From assembly GCA_973895155.1 (NCBI GenBank), contig OZ316894.1, forward strand, positions 2,914,001-2,978,000: a stretch of 64,000 bases of DNA, in the 5' to 3' direction. This document shows positions 10,901 to 23,433 of the stretch, piece by piece. A program made the position numbers and the translations under genes. Position 1 is the stretch's first letter. Each line of letters starts with the position of its first letter. Origin of the DNA: Marsupella aquatica (taxonomy: Eukaryota; Marchantiophyta). The notes under the pieces were generated by a model that worked only from the letters and a program-made list of their open reading frames with translations, did no database searches and was not told the origin of the DNA.

Positions 10901-12200
10901 AGGCAGCGTTTTTTTAATGGCGAAAATTCGCCAAATTCCACCTCACTGCAGGAAAATTATGTTCCCATGTACCACAAGGTTGGTTTTTTTAAACCCCCAT
11001 GGACCACAAGGTTGATTTTTTTAAACCCCCATGGACCACATTTATCAAAATTTCATTTCACTTTAATTGTAACCACGCCCGTGACCAAAGAGATTTGGTC
11101 ACAAAAGCTGAAATGTTATTGTTGCAAAATGTTTCTCTTGAGAATTGTATACTCTATTTTGGAGAATCTTCTACTCGAAATTGTATGCGCAAAACAAGAT
11201 TTGGAGGCATTTTTGGGCCCCATCACAAAGCTGAACTGAAAGTTCAGCCAATCATTCCATGCTCATAAATTTCACTTTTATTTTAGTTTTGAGGATGTGC
11301 TAGAGGAGGGGAAACTGATATCCTCATGTACCACAAGGTTGGTCTTTTCAAACCCCCATAGACCACATTTATCAAAATTTCAGTTTGATTGTAATAATTC
11401 CATGCTCATAAATTTCCAAAAAACCTTAGTTTTGAGGATGTGCTAGAGGAGTAAGTAAGCTAAAATTCTATCGTTGTGACAATGAATTTTTGGCCATTTT
11501 AGTTGAGTTATTCTTCATGGAATAAGAGGGGTAAATTTTATTAGATTGATTTTCATTGTCTTAATATGAAACAGGCTTGAGTGTTTTTAAGTCTCATCCT
11601 TCTCTACTTACTTTGCAGATGGAAAACTAAAAAACATTTTTAAACTCATAATCATCAAGTTATAAGCCAAAAACTGCCATGGACCACAAGTGTGTCCAAA
11701 CATGGTGGTCCATCAGGGTCTCACTTTCCACTGAAGGGAGTATCTGTTTGATGGACCCCCAAAATGAAAAATGGTAGTCAATGGCGTGATCTAGACTGAT
11801 GGACCCCCAAAATGAAAAATGGTAGTCAATGGCGTGATCTAGACTGTTGATAGACGTAATATCATAAGTAAGCAAGATTTCATGGGGTCCATTGAGTAAG
11901 ACTTTTCATTTAGGGGGGTCCATAAGCATATTTCTCCACCGAAGGCCTCCAATTGAGATGATCTAAAAAATGGACCAAGCATGCCATTTCTATTTGAGGG
12001 GGCTAGGGCATTTTAACTTTAGTGTGTTCTAACTTTAGTTGTAGTGGGACACCCCCAAGAACCTGACTACATACTAGGCACTGTTCTTTTTAGTGGCAAA
12101 CATTTTCCAAATTCCACCTCAATGAAGGCTTTTGGAGAAACGACGACATCACCATGCCAGGCAGTGTTTTTATTAATGGCATTCCACCCCACTGCAAAAT
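10890..12200. repeat. Cluster of diverged repeats built on a GGACCACA/GGACCCCC theme
   Basis: Near 10967-11045 a 32-bp unit (ATGTACCACAAGGTTG, then a T run and AAACCCCC) is repeated almost perfectly. A related copy lies at 11325-11400. At 11752-11849 a 49-bp unit starting GATGGACCCCCAAAATG is duplicated exactly in tandem. Sequence at 12100-12195 (CCAAATTCCACCTCA, GCCAGGCAGTG) repeats the motif set seen at 10895-10960. The block looks like old nested copies of a non-autonomous element. No coding capacity was recognised. Confidence 0.65.
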
Positions 12201-12299
12201 TTTGGATAAAATTAGCCACTCGTGATTTTTCAAAGCCTTCTGGGAGAAGATTGTCCGGTTTAGATTTGGATCACCATTTTCCACTACTGTTACTAAGAT

Positions 12300-13830
12300 T
12301 ATTAAAAATAAAAATCTCTCAGATCTTTAAGTGTACGAAGGTCCTTTTTCCAGAGCATTGTGGGCAATATTAACCCCTCAAAACTATAGCTGAAACTCTA
12401 GTTTTCCCTGGGTTTTATCAAGGCATTGTATCCCACAATGTCCTCTAAAGTGGACATTACTATACACTTAAATCCATGGTGAATTTTACTCTTTGCATAT
12501 TTCTGAACTTTATATGAGTGAGCCAAATCTTGACTGTGCGTTCTTTCTCCAAGACTGCCTTGAAAATTAAAAAGAGAAAAAACTTCACAAAGGGCATTGT
12601 GTAAGAGAATGACCTGCCTAGCACATACATTGCAGGGCATTTTGAGATTTTCATCTACTTGTTTCTTGGCAAAGAAAGTAGGATCTAAACATCATTGAAA
12701 TTCAGGTTCATCTGTTAAGTGTATAGTAATGTCCACTTTAGAGGCTTGTGATCGAAGCTGAAATGGTATGCAATATCAATTGATCTAGCACGGAAAAGAA
12801 TTATATGTTGTTATTCTAGAGACTGAAACCATTGTAGACAGTGGATCAAACAAGAGAAACTATCTTATGCTGTTCATCATCCCCAACTTACAATGAGGAA
12901 CTAAGTCAATCCTTCCAATACTACATAATCATGAACTGAGTAGAGACATAAGGCTATTAGATTTTGACAGAAAATGAGAGAGTAAATAGTCAGAATTAAT
13001 GTCCCCATTAGATCTGACTTTAATTTGGACAGGAAAGGTTTGCAAGGGCCAGTTAGAGGCTGGGCATTTCACAAAATGGACCTACAAGTCACAATATGCA
13101 TCAAAAAAATAGTGTTTAAACCGGTGAGAAATATCAAAGAAACAATTTCCAAAATTTTGCGTAACTATTTGGGAAGAACAAGGGAGGGGCAAGACTTCCC
13201 AAAAAGCTACTGAGGTAGACTGTAGAAACTGAAGGGGGACATGAGTGAACGTGTATGGCCCTGAACACTTTAACATACGTTACAGAGCACTCTTCGGCTA
13301 TGAGAGGAGTGTTTTCTCAAAGACGTCCCTAACTGTCCTTCGCTACTAAAAGTGAGAATTTTAGTGTACTATTGAAAAAAATGGTCATCTCACTTAAACA
13401 TCTATTAATGTGTAAATGAATGCTATTCATGTAAATTTTGAATCATATTCATGTAATATATTCTAATTGCTACATTAATTAAATAAGTACGTTTTTGTGG
13501 CTGCTCATAATAGACCAACCAGAGCATGCATTGGGATGGGCATTTAATAAGTCGAGTCTTAACTTGGGTATTTATTTAAATGTGTAGTGCACTTTTAGTA
13601 TTGTGGTGGAAATCACTCCAATGAGTTGATTATTTCACAGAATCAAAGAGAATAAATTACACACTAGATATCTATTTATTCCAGTCTATTGGATAAGTTG
13701 ATTAAGTCATGAAATCAAACATTGGATATTGATTTGTTCTGGCATGTTAGATAAGCTGATTATTTTATGGAATCAAAGACATAAAGTACACACTACATAT
13801 TGCTTTATTTTGGTCTATTGGATAAGAATA
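12300..13830. other. A/T-rich non-coding stretch
   Basis: No family-like open frame, LTR or strong tandem repeat was seen. A weak 60-100 bp similarity recurs at 13620-13830 (GATTATTT, GAATCAAAGA, TGGTCTATTGGATAAG). It suggests a decayed short tandem array. Confidence 0.4.
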
Positions 13831-14146
13831 TCAACACGTAAATGTACCTTTCATATTTTTAGACTACACCTTGTCTTCAATGGTTGATATGAGGCATGGA
13901 CAGGGAGCTACTATCCACAATTGGGTGAATATATATACAAACTTATGGAAGATCTCTTATTTGAAACCAATCAGGGATTGAAGTGAAGATGTGAAATTTG
14001 CACAGCAATTGGTTGATGTTGCCAAAGGGTTACTTCTAGCAGTGGTTGAAGAGGATTTGGATGTTTTTGTGAAAGCATACAAAGATTATTCTGAATTTGA
14101 TGCTGCAATTATAGAAATCATTAACTAAATGAGAAAGCCAACAAAT

Positions 14147-14490
14147 TGTTGAGCATAGACGACATTCGTAACTGTAAGCCCATGAACCATCCAACGCACA
14201 AGAGTCGACACAGAGAGATACGCAGTTCATCTCCACATGAGGCTACGTCCACGAGAACACACAAGAGCTTTACTGCACTCTAGGCCGAACGGCCATACCA
14301 AGCATCCACAGCACAAGCTCTCCCTATCTCTCAACTAGCTCCGTAACAATGAGCCTAAGTTCCACCAGGGTCTGGCATCAGCCCTAGCTATATGCACAAC
14401 AGCACTATCGCTAATATTAGCTAAGTCCTAACCCAAGTTAGACTAATTGTGGTTAGCTCATGAGTCACAAGACTAGAGCAATATCTAACA
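14147..14490. mobile_element. Solo LTR, 344 bp, TSD CAAAT
   Basis: The segment begins TGTTGAGC and ends CTAACA, with the TG...CA termini of LTR retrotransposons. The 5-bp sequence CAAAT flanks it on both sides (14142-14146 and 14491-14495), a perfect target-site duplication. A homologous copy lies at 26003-26347 and a third, more decayed one at about 52101-52432. No internal retrotransposon sequence adjoins it, so it is a solo LTR left by recombination. Confidence 0.88.
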
Positions 14491-14599
14491 CAAATGTTAT
14501 GGAGACTTTGAGCAAATTTGCTTCCATTGGAAAACTACGGTCTGAAAAGAAGTTATATTTCTCATTCCTTGATTCTGAATGTGATGACAAGACAAGAAA

Positions 14600-17500
14600 T
14601 AGCTTCGGATGAAATTTTACAAGGTCACTTTGAAAACAAGCTTTTCGGATGGATTTCAAAAATTGGGCAAGCTTGTGTTACTAATGTTGAAAGGTGATGC
14701 AGCTATCAGAAGAATAAAGTAAGTCATAGCAAAAGGCTTCTTCAAGCAACCAATAAAGGCAAAACTAGAAATTTGTTGTAATGAGAGAACCATCTTTGAG
14801 TGGCAGTTTTGTTCACGAAAGCCAATTGGCTGTTATATGTAACTTTCATATTTTTGGACTACGTACGTCTTGTCTTCAATGGGACCGATTGGTGAAGACT
14901 AGGGACCAAATTCTCCTCCAACCTCTTCATTCATAAATATAATATGCATAAGTCATGAACTTGGAAGTCTCCAACAAGGTGCAATAATCAAATTGAAAAT
15001 ATTTTTGAATGTCTTTTTCTTCACACACATGAGATTTGCCACCCTGGTAAAAAAGTAAATCCTTAATAAGCATATATCTTTTCATGAAAATACTGTCAAG
15101 CTGATCTTAACTGCTGCAAAGCAGATATATACTAGTATATTATATAGCTGGCCTATTCTAAGACCATGCTATTTTAACTTATTAACAAGAAACTTCATTG
15201 CACTCTATTTAGAGTATTGATTAGCTTAATGACTGGCTTATGAAATAAAACGATCCCATTGTATTCAAATGTATTGAAACAGATTTCACAAAAATAAAAA
15301 AAATAAAAAATGCACACCTTTATAGTAAAGAAAGGTACTGTATGTTTTGGGTCACATACAAGTATATTATATTAAATGTATAAGTCGATGTACCTTAGGT
15401 ACCAGTATTGGCATATTGTATTTGTGATTGAAAAAGAAATACTCTAATTTGATAAATATACTACTTTTAGAATCTAGTTTGAGAGGCTCTCAATTAGGTA
15501 AACCTGTTAATGTATAAACCATAAACATTGGAAAAAATTTGACCAATAGATATATAAATTATAGTGCATCTTTTGATTTTGTCCATGTTCAGCCTGGTGA
15601 GGTAAACCGCGTCACTCACCCAATAATAAAGAATTTTAGAAATAAATTATTAAAGAAAGAATAAAAATTTAGTATCAATATAGATATATTTTTAATAAAT
15701 CTTAAGGATTTGAAAAATTAGAGAGGTAGGAAAAACAGCTAAATTAAACATAATATAGAGTGAAAGCATAGACCTTGGGAGGTTGACTATCAATTCAAAA
15801 ATCTTAGGAACCATGTGCAATCCATAATAAGTATTTTTGATAGAAATTAACTAAATTTTTAAAAACCCTAGGAGACAAAAGAAGATATTATAAACTCATT
15901 TTTATAGAATATTTTCTAATATATATATTTCATAAAGTAAATTGGTTATTAATATCAAAAATAGTGAATATTCTTGGAATATTTTTATAATAAAATATGT
16001 TTATTTATATTAGGCTAGTATCGCACATGGCACCCCAAAATATACACTTAATTAACCCCCCAAGGCGTAGACTAAATCATATATATATAAAAATACTTAA
16101 CCATATCTTCCAATAAGACAAGATAGGGAGAAGATGTCTCTATATATAGCACACTCAAAAAACATATAGCATGTTCATCCTGAAACATGCTTTGTTCTTT
16201 GTCTTATAGTGATATGTGTAAGAGATCTAATTTTCTTACAATAAAATATAATAGTAGAAGCAGAGTATATGAAAAAAGAAGTATCTTTTAACAATGAGTG
16301 AATTAAATACAAGTGTAGAAGTAAAGCACAAGCAAATAAATACACATATGATCAGGCAAAGTACAAGTCTCCATTCTTAATTTCTTGGCAAAAAACAAAG
16401 AAGTTCTATGACTTATTGTTAGTTTTTTTAAAACTGCGTCACCCTTCAACATGAGTAACCCAAGCTTACCAATTTCTGAAACCAATCATAAAAGCTTGTT
16501 TTCAAAGTGAAACCCATTGAAAAAACTTGTTTATATGTCAGTTTCAAACTGCTTATAGGCTTCCACACACACTAGCTAGTCACCCTTCAACATGAGTAAC
16601 CCAAGCTTACCCAATTTCTGAAACCAATCATAAAAGCTTGTTTTCAAAGTGAAACCCATTGAAAAAACTTGTTTATATGTCAGTTTCAAACTGCTTATAG
16701 GCTTCCACACACACTAGCTAGTGTGCGCGACTAATGCAATGATAGCTCATTCTGAACATACAAGCTTTCTCATTGCACACCTTCACCAACCATCATCGCA
16801 TGTCTGAAACCAATTGCAAGGTTGGTGACTACCCTTTCAGTCTGAGACAAGCATCTGACAGTAGTCTCAGTTGTTACTTGAGGATCATGGCACATAAATT
16901 CCATCTCATCAAATGCCCTGAGTATGAGAAATGTACCAATCTTCCTTTTGACATTCTGAGCGGAAACATCTTCTTCATAGGATGTGCAACATCTTCCTCA
17001 TAGGATGTGCAACCTTCAGATGACAACATCTTGCAAAATTGTCAAATTTGTTCTTTGGCACAATTGCCTTGGGGTCATTAAAGCATGCCCCTCTAATTTT
17101 TCAAATCCTTAAGATTTATTAGATATGTTAGAAATATATATTGATACTAAATCTTTATTTTTCTATAATTCCTTTCTAAGATTCTTTATTTTTAGTTGGG
17201 TGACAAGGTTTACCTCACTAGGCTGAAGATGGACACAACCAAAAGATGCGCTATAACTTATATATCCATTGGTCAATTTTTTTAATGTTTATGGTTTATA
17301 CATTAGTAGGTTCACTTAATAGAGAGCCTCTCAAACCAGAGTCTAAAAGTAGAATATACACAAAATTAGAGTATTTTATTGAATCACAAATACTATAGCC
17401 AATACTATACCCCTCACTATACCCCTAATATACATTGACTTTAGTTATATATTCAATATAATGTACTTGTGTGTCACCCACAACATAGAGAATCTCTCCT

Positions 17501-18030
17501 CACCATTTTTTATTTCTTATTTTTTTAAAATCTATTTCAATACATATGAAGACGATGCGATAGCTTTTATTTCATAAGCCAATTACTTTTATCAGTACTC
17601 TAAAGAGAGTACAATAAAAAATTTTGTCAATCAGTTAAAATAGTATGGTATTAGAGCGGGCGAGCTATATTGCAACTCGTTGGAGACTTCCAAATTGGTG
17701 ACTTGTGCATATTATATTTATGAACTGAGAGGTTGAAGGAGAATCTGGTCCTTGGTCTTCACGAGTTAGTCCCATTGAAGACAAGGTGTAATCCAAAAAT
17801 ATGAAAGCTACATATTACAACCAATTGGCTTTTGTGAACAAAACTGCCAAAGATGGTTCTCTGATTATGGCAAATCTCTACTTTTGCTTTTCTATGACTC
17901 ATTGTTATTCTTGTGACAGCTGCATCACGTTTCAACATTAGTAACCTGAGCTTACCCAATTTCTGAAACCAATCAAAAAAGCTTGTTTTCAAAGTGAAAT
18001 TCATTGGAAAAGCTTGTTTATAAGTCAGTT
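14600..18030. mobile_element. Kilobase-scale inverted repeat, probable nested DNA-transposon remnant
   Basis: The + sequence from about 14600 to 15735 recurs in reverse complement from about 18010 down to 17080. Matched landmarks are 14660-14700 with 17980-17930 (GTTACTAATGTTGAAA), 14790-14830 with 17860-17820, 14890-14985 with 17770-17680, 15180-15280 with 17640-17540, 15420-15600 with 17400-17210, and 15690-15735 with 17125-17080. The arms are roughly 1 kb and diverged. The spacer (15735-17080) contains a further copy of the outer sequence. This could be long terminal inverted repeats of a foldback-like element, or two copies inserted head to head. No transposase was recognised. Confidence 0.65.
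16303..17060 (-). repeat. Direct copy of the 17.86-18.41 kb sequence with an internal 141-bp tandem duplication
   Basis: This block repeats the sequence seen at about 17860-18410 in the same orientation (GACAAGCATCTGACAGTAG, CATCTTCTTCATAGGATG). Within it a 141-bp unit starting ACCCTTCAACATGAG occurs twice in a row, at 16441 and 16582. On the - strand short open blocks are shared between the copies, for example the run EEDVFAQNVKRK in the 18-kb copy. They suggest a decayed coding sequence of unknown identity. Confidence 0.65.
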
Positions 18031-18885
18031 TCAAACTGCTTATAGGCTTCCACACACAATAGTGTGCACGATCAATGCAATGACAACTCATTCTGAACAT
18101 ACAAGCTTTCCCACATACTGCACACCTTCATCCAACCACCATGACATCTCTGGAACCAATTGCAGGGTCGATGACTACCCTCTTAGTCTGAGACAAGCAT
18201 CTGACAGTAGTCTCAATTTTACTTGAGGATCATGGCACATAAATTCCATCTCATCAAATGCCATGGGTATGAGAAATATACCAATCTTTCTTTTGACATT
18301 CTGAGCAAAAACATCTTCTTCATAGGATGTGCAACCTTCAGATGAAAACATCTTGTGAAATTGCCGATTTATCCTTTGGCACATTTGCCTTGAGGTCATT
18401 AAAGCCTATTGGTTTGCGGATTTTGAGCAAAATAGCAAAAAATGTCAAGCGTTGCACAATACAATCCACCAGAGTCAAGTTGTTATTACAATAGAGATTT
18501 GTCTAAAAAAACTGATGAACTAGAGACCATGCTTGTGCTCCATGCACAAAAATAGATAAGGGAACCTATACTTGCCCAAAAATCTGCTTGCAAGAAGTCA
18601 GCCCTAAACAATTGCTTACCTTCTTTGTACATACTGAAGAAACTTGTGCTTGATCTCCCACCTTGTCCTCTGCAGCTCTTCTACAGCCTCGTTTGCAGTT
18701 TTCTTGGCACTCCAATGTGTAGCATACCCCAAAACAATCAACACAAACAAAAGTGTAATCGAGGTTAGGTGTACTCAAAGGAAAATTTTGTGGATCTCTC
18801 TGCACGGCCCAACACAAGTTGCAACAAACATATCAATATGTTAGAAATGAGTACATTCCAAGAGACACCCGTGGCTGATTACTTG
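18030..18885 (-). other. Repeat-family sequence with decayed open blocks, interrupted by the Copia element
   Basis: The - strand carries short open blocks at 18399-18175 and 18817-18566, the latter Cys-rich, but no recognisable domain. After the Copia insertion, similar uncharacterised open blocks resume on the - strand (25117-24800 and 25797-25576). The retrotransposon may therefore have landed in a larger decayed gene or transposon. I cannot name it. Confidence 0.3.
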
Positions 18886-18890
18886 TTGTA

Positions 18891-19213
18891 TGTGGGGAGA
18901 AATCAGATCAGGAAAAACACTCCAAACATACACGTGCTCAATAGTTACGTGGTTCGCCTCAAGGTTGACTACGTCCACGAGAAGACCAAGTTTTATTAAC
19001 GGTTATGTGTCTACTCAAGCATCACCATAGCTCTAATCTCTTCAAGCTCTCATCTCTTGCTATATCAGTGTGTTCTCTCTTGAGAACTCTCTTGTATGTT
19101 CTCACACCACATAGAAGTTGAAGAGATAAGGACCAACTCTTCAACTAGGGTTTACTCTAACCCTAGTTAATATACTAACCATAGTTCAATCCAAGACTGA
19201 GTTAACCTCTACA
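18891..19213 (-). repeat. 3' LTR of the Copia element
   Basis: A 323-bp terminal repeat, on the + strand beginning TGTGGGGAGAAATC and ending AACCTCTACA. It is nearly identical to 24377-24699. It is the 3' LTR because the polyprotein is read leftward towards it. Confidence 0.96.
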
Positions 19214-19216
19214 AAC

Positions 19217-19225
19217 TCCCCCTTG
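19217..19225 (-). other. Polypurine tract of the Copia element
   Basis: On the - strand a purine run (AAGGGGGAG) lies a few bases before the 3' LTR. It is the expected primer for plus-strand DNA synthesis. Confidence 0.75.
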
Positions 19226-19407
19226 ACTCACGTCTTGGGAGGGTTCATAACATTGTCTTTTCCTTACAAGTTCCTCCGCGGGAAGTTCAAGACAGTAGGG
19301 CCAAAAGACCCTCCCCCTAATGCAAGGGTTAACTAGAACTAAGCCGTAGCCGATAAGCCATCGGATGGAGTACTCATATAGAGAGATTTTCTTGGTTAAC
19401 TCTATAT

Positions 19408-20289
19408 TTATAATATTTGTAAATAACTACAATGCCTTGAAAAACTATTGGAGTCTAATACTTTGGTAAAAGCATCCGCTGGATTAAGCTTTCCATCAAT
19501 CTTGACAAGCTCAAATTCATCATCCGATAATGCCTGTCGGATGAAATGATAGCGGACATCAATGTGCTTTACTCTGCCATCCATCACCTGATTCTTGGCA
19601 GTGTAAATTGCACTTTGACTGTCACAATGAAGATATACACACTCCTGTGATAAACCCATTTCCGTGACAAGCTTTTTCAACCAAATGGTCTCTGATGTTG
19701 CTTCTGCTGCTGCTACATACTCGGCATCCATAGTAGACTTTGCAACACACTTTTGGAGAGTAGACTTCCAACTAATGCATCCACCAGCAAGTGTAAATAC
19801 ATATCCAGTTGTCGATCTCCTCTTATCCAGATCACCTGCGTAGTCTGCATCCACATAACCTTGAAGCACTTTCATATTGTTTGAACTTGCATCAAACAAT
19901 AAACCCTTCTTAGTGGAACCTCTGATGTAGCGCAAAATCCATTTCACTGCTTCCCAATGAACTTTTCCTGGATTTGCCATGTATCTGCTTACCTTGCTAA
20001 CGGCATAAGTTATGTGTGGTCGGGTGTATACCATGAGATACATTAAACTACCCACAACACTTTCATAAGGAACTTTGGACATCAAACTTTTTTCTGTCGC
20101 ATCCGATGGACAAAATGCTGCAGAAATATTGAAATGCCTTGCCAAAGGAACACTCACAGCCTTAGCATCTGCCATGTTGAATTTTGAGAGTACCTTCTCT
20201 GCATATCTTTTCTGCATCAGCCAAAGTTTGACTTTGTTAACATCCCTGACAATTTCCATGCCTAGGATCCTCTTGGCTGTGCCCAAATC
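19408..20289 (-). pseudogene. Copia pol: RNase H part
   Basis: Open for 292 codons after the in-frame TAG at 20290-20292. It begins with the end of the reverse-transcriptase region (DLGTAKRILGMEI) and carries the Copia RNase H blocks: YADADYAG-like (here VDADYAGDLDKRRSTTGY), STMDAEY and HCDSQSAI. The block ends in ADAFTKVL close to the stop at 19408. It is in the same frame as gag and the rest of pol, so only the nonsense codon separates it from reverse transcriptase. Confidence 0.93.
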
Positions 20290-21546
20290 CTACATCTTAA
20301 ACTCAGAACTGAGTTGGGCCTTAAGCTTATCAACTTCGCCCCTATCCTGTGCTGCAATGAGCATGTCATCCACATAAAGTACAAGCTTAAAACCTGTGTT
20401 GTTCACACGCCTTATGTAAACACATGGATCGTACACGCTTCGCACAAATCCAAGCGATTTCAAAAATTCATCAAAACGCTTGTTCCACTGCCTTGGGCTC
20501 TGCTTTAATCCATACAAGGATTTTAGCAACTTGCATACCAAATTTTCCTTGCCCTTTTGCACAAAACCCTCTGGTTGCCTCATGTAAATCACCTCATCCA
20601 ACGATCCATATAAGAATGTCGTGACAACATCCATTTGATCTAAAACCAGATCAAATAAAACTACAAGAGCACATAGCAAACGTATTGTTGAATACTTTGC
20701 TACAAGTGAAAAAACCTCATTGTAGTCTATACCTTTTTGTTGAGTAAAACCCTTGGCTACCAACCGAGCCTTAAATATCTTCTCAGCATCCTCCATGGGT
20801 CCATCTTTCTTCCTATACACCCACTTGTTGTCAACAACCTGCTTGTCACTAGGTAGACTTGTGAGTTCCCAAGTCTTGTTATCATGAAGTGATTTCATTT
20901 CCATGCGCATCGCCGCCTGCCACTGTTGCTTCTCCATAGAAGCTAGGACCTCTCGAAATGAGGATGGATCTCCATCTTCTGTCACCAATGCATCAATAGA
21001 TTCTTCATCCAAATCCACTTGATCAGAAGGAAGCCAAGTACCATACCTTTTCCGGGCTTGACGTTTGCGAGTTCCTCTTCGCATTGAAGACTCTGGCTGA
21101 TCTGATTGTAGTGCGCTTTGCCTTATAGTAGTGTCAACATATTCTTTATTTGACACATCCTCTCCCCTTAAATCCTCTCGAGGAGGAGATTGCTCGTTGT
21201 TAGTAGTAGGGAATTGACCTATCTCCCCCTCCTTCAATGATTTGTCTTCATTGAAGGATACATCCCGACTAACAAGTAACTTGCAATCAACTGGATCCCA
21301 CAATCGATATCCTTTAATGTCACGCTGATAACCAAGAAAAATGCATTTATGGGCTCTAGGATCTAGCTTAGTCCTATTGTTGCTAGGAACATGTGCATAT
21401 GCTTCACAGCCAAAAACCTTAAGCTTTAAATAATCAGCAGGTCGATTGTGCCATAGCTCAAAGGGGGTTTTGTAAGTAATTGCTCGACTAGGAGAGAGAT
21501 TTACTAGATAAGCAGCTATGTTGACAGCTTCTGCCCAAAAGATTTA
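20290..21546 (-). pseudogene. Copia pol: reverse transcriptase part
   Basis: Begins after the TAA at 21544-21546 and ends with the TAG at 20290-20292. The start still belongs to the integrase C-terminal region (WAEAV, KTPFELW, FGCEAYAHVP, FLGYQ). The reverse-transcriptase part follows, with KWVYRKKDG, KARLVAKGFTQ, the palm-motif region and the active-site signature YVDDML. RT copies RNA into DNA in the element's virus-like particle. Both bounding stops sit where relatives have lysine, so they look like single-base changes. Confidence 0.93.
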
Positions 21547-22035
21547 TGGCAATTTAGAGTGGCTCAACATGCTCCTTGCTCGCTCCAACAATGTGCGGTT
21601 GAGTCGCTCAGCAACACCATTTTGCTCAGAAGTGTACACAGTTGTGAGATGGTGAGTAATTCCCTTATTTGCACAATACGTGTTGAACTCGCCAGAGGTG
21701 TATTCACCACCATTATCTAATCGTAGATATCTCACATTCTTTGCAGTCTGTGTCTCAACTTGAGCTACCCATTGTTTGAAGATGGAAAGCACTTCAAACT
21801 TATGGGCAATGAAATAAATCCAAACAAACCTTGAGTAATCATCGATAAACGATACATAGTATTGTTTGCCTGAATGTGAGGAAACCGGAGCAGGACCCCA
21901 CACATCGGAATGAATATACTCAAGTACAACTTTAGAATGATGAATGGCAGTCGGAAATTGAGTTCTTGTTTTCTTGCCGATAATGCAATGATCACAAAAA
22001 CTCAACTTGCATGCTTGCAATCCTAGTAGGAGATA
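21544..22035 (-). pseudogene. Copia pol: integrase core
   Basis: Runs from just after the TGA at 22036-22038 to the TAA at 21544-21546. It contains the zinc-binding CDHC-type region start (SFCDHCIIGKK) and integrase catalytic landmarks: HSDVWGP, FIDDYSRF, RLDNGGEYTS and QNGVAERLNRTL, that is, the D, D and E residues of the DDE triad. This enzyme inserts the cDNA into the genome. The block is open between the two stops. Confidence 0.93.
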
Positions 22036-22542
22036 TCACTTGTGTAGGATTTCTAAACTTTTTTCACTCATGTGACCAAGCCGAGCATGCCATAAATTGA
22101 TTTTCTTCTCCTGAGATGTGACCAAATTGACTTCGGCAAGAAGTGTGGTGCCTTCCAAGACATAGATGTTTCTTTTCCTCTTGCCAATAAGAGCTTCAGT
22201 TGATCCATGCGTGACTGTTAACACCCCCTCAGTTGCATTCCATTGATAACCCTTCGCATCCAAGTAGCCAAGAGAAATCAAATTCTTACACATTTCTGGA
22301 ATGTGTCTGACATTTGATAGAGTACAGTACTTGCCACCGGGTAGTTGAATCTTTACGAATCCAATCCCTAAAACTTTGCAAGAATGATTATTTCCCATCA
22401 AAACAGATCCGTTAATAGGAGTGTAGGATGAGAAAAGTTCACGCATATAGCACATGTGATACGAGCAAGCGGAATCCAAGATCCATTGACAATCCTCAAC
22501 TTGGGAAGTGGTACACAATGCAAATCCTTCACTATCCTCTTC
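22036..22542 (-). pseudogene. Copia protease and GAG-pre-integrase part
   Basis: Open from after the TGA at 22543-22545 to the TGA at 22036-22038. The aspartic protease active site is seen as ILDSACSYHM. GAG-pre-integrase follows with LWHARLGHMSEKSLEIL, which normally leads into the integrase zinc finger. Same frame as gag. Confidence 0.92.
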
Positions 22543-23433
22543 TCAAACAACTACTTGGGCTGAAGAACCGACAACTTCCTTGAATGTGTCTTTGACGCAA
22601 CAATCCTTCTTCATGTGGCCCACTTTGTCACACTTCCAACACTTTATCTCACGAGTAGACTTGGATGGTGATTTGGATCGAGATCTAGATCTGGATCTAA
22701 ACCTCCTCCTACCAAAAGATTGGTCGTGCAACCTTCCTCGCTCCATGGGAAGTGGGTTAAACCTTTTGTTTTCATGAGATGGCTCCCTTGATTTGCCTCT
22801 TTCTACCAACAATGCTGTTGATGATGAGGTTGAGGTAGGATGAGCTGAAGAAACCAGCTTAGACTGCATATCATCTGTCAACAGGGCACTCACCACATCA
22901 TTGTAAGATATAGTTGTCTTATCACGGAATAGAAGAACTCGAGACAAAGATTGGTACGAAGGTGGTAGTGAGCTCAAGAGTTGTAAGGCTTTCTTTTCTT
23001 CGCTCAAATGCTCCCCCAAATTCTCTAGGTCAACCACAAGATCATTGAACTGATCGATATGATCTTGAATCTTGACTCCATCAGCCATTTTGAATTGCAT
23101 GAGCTTCAGACTTGCATACATTTGGTTTGACATCTCCTTCTTGTAGTACTTGTTGCGCAATGCTTGAAACAAGTCCGTCACCGTTTGTGTTGCTTTTTCC
23201 TCGAACTGCTTCTTCACATTGTTTTTCAGGTACATGCCAACAATACTTACCGCTTGATCCTGGAGATCATGCCAGTCATCATCTTCCATCTCCTTGGGTT
23301 GAGATCTTAGTACCTTGCCTAGGCCCATCGCCCTAAGTGCATCCCTCACGTTACGTTCCCACATTGTATAGTCCATCCGACCATCAAATTTTTCCACCTC
23401 AAACCTTTGACCTCCAATCCTAGTAGTCGCCAT
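22543..23433 (-). pseudogene. Copia gag (UBN2-type) with zinc knuckle
   Basis: The likely ATG is at 23433-23431. Gag blocks include FDGRMDYTMWERNVRDAL near the start, LQLLSSLPPSYQSL in the middle, an Arg/Ser-rich stretch and the zinc knuckle CWKCDKVGHMKKDC (CX2CX4HX4C). Gag forms the particle and binds the element's RNA. The frame ends in a TGA at 22543-22545, directly before the protease region and in the same frame. Whether this stop was original (a gag/pol readthrough design) or a mutation cannot be told here, but related plant Copia elements usually have one continuous frame. Confidence 0.92.
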
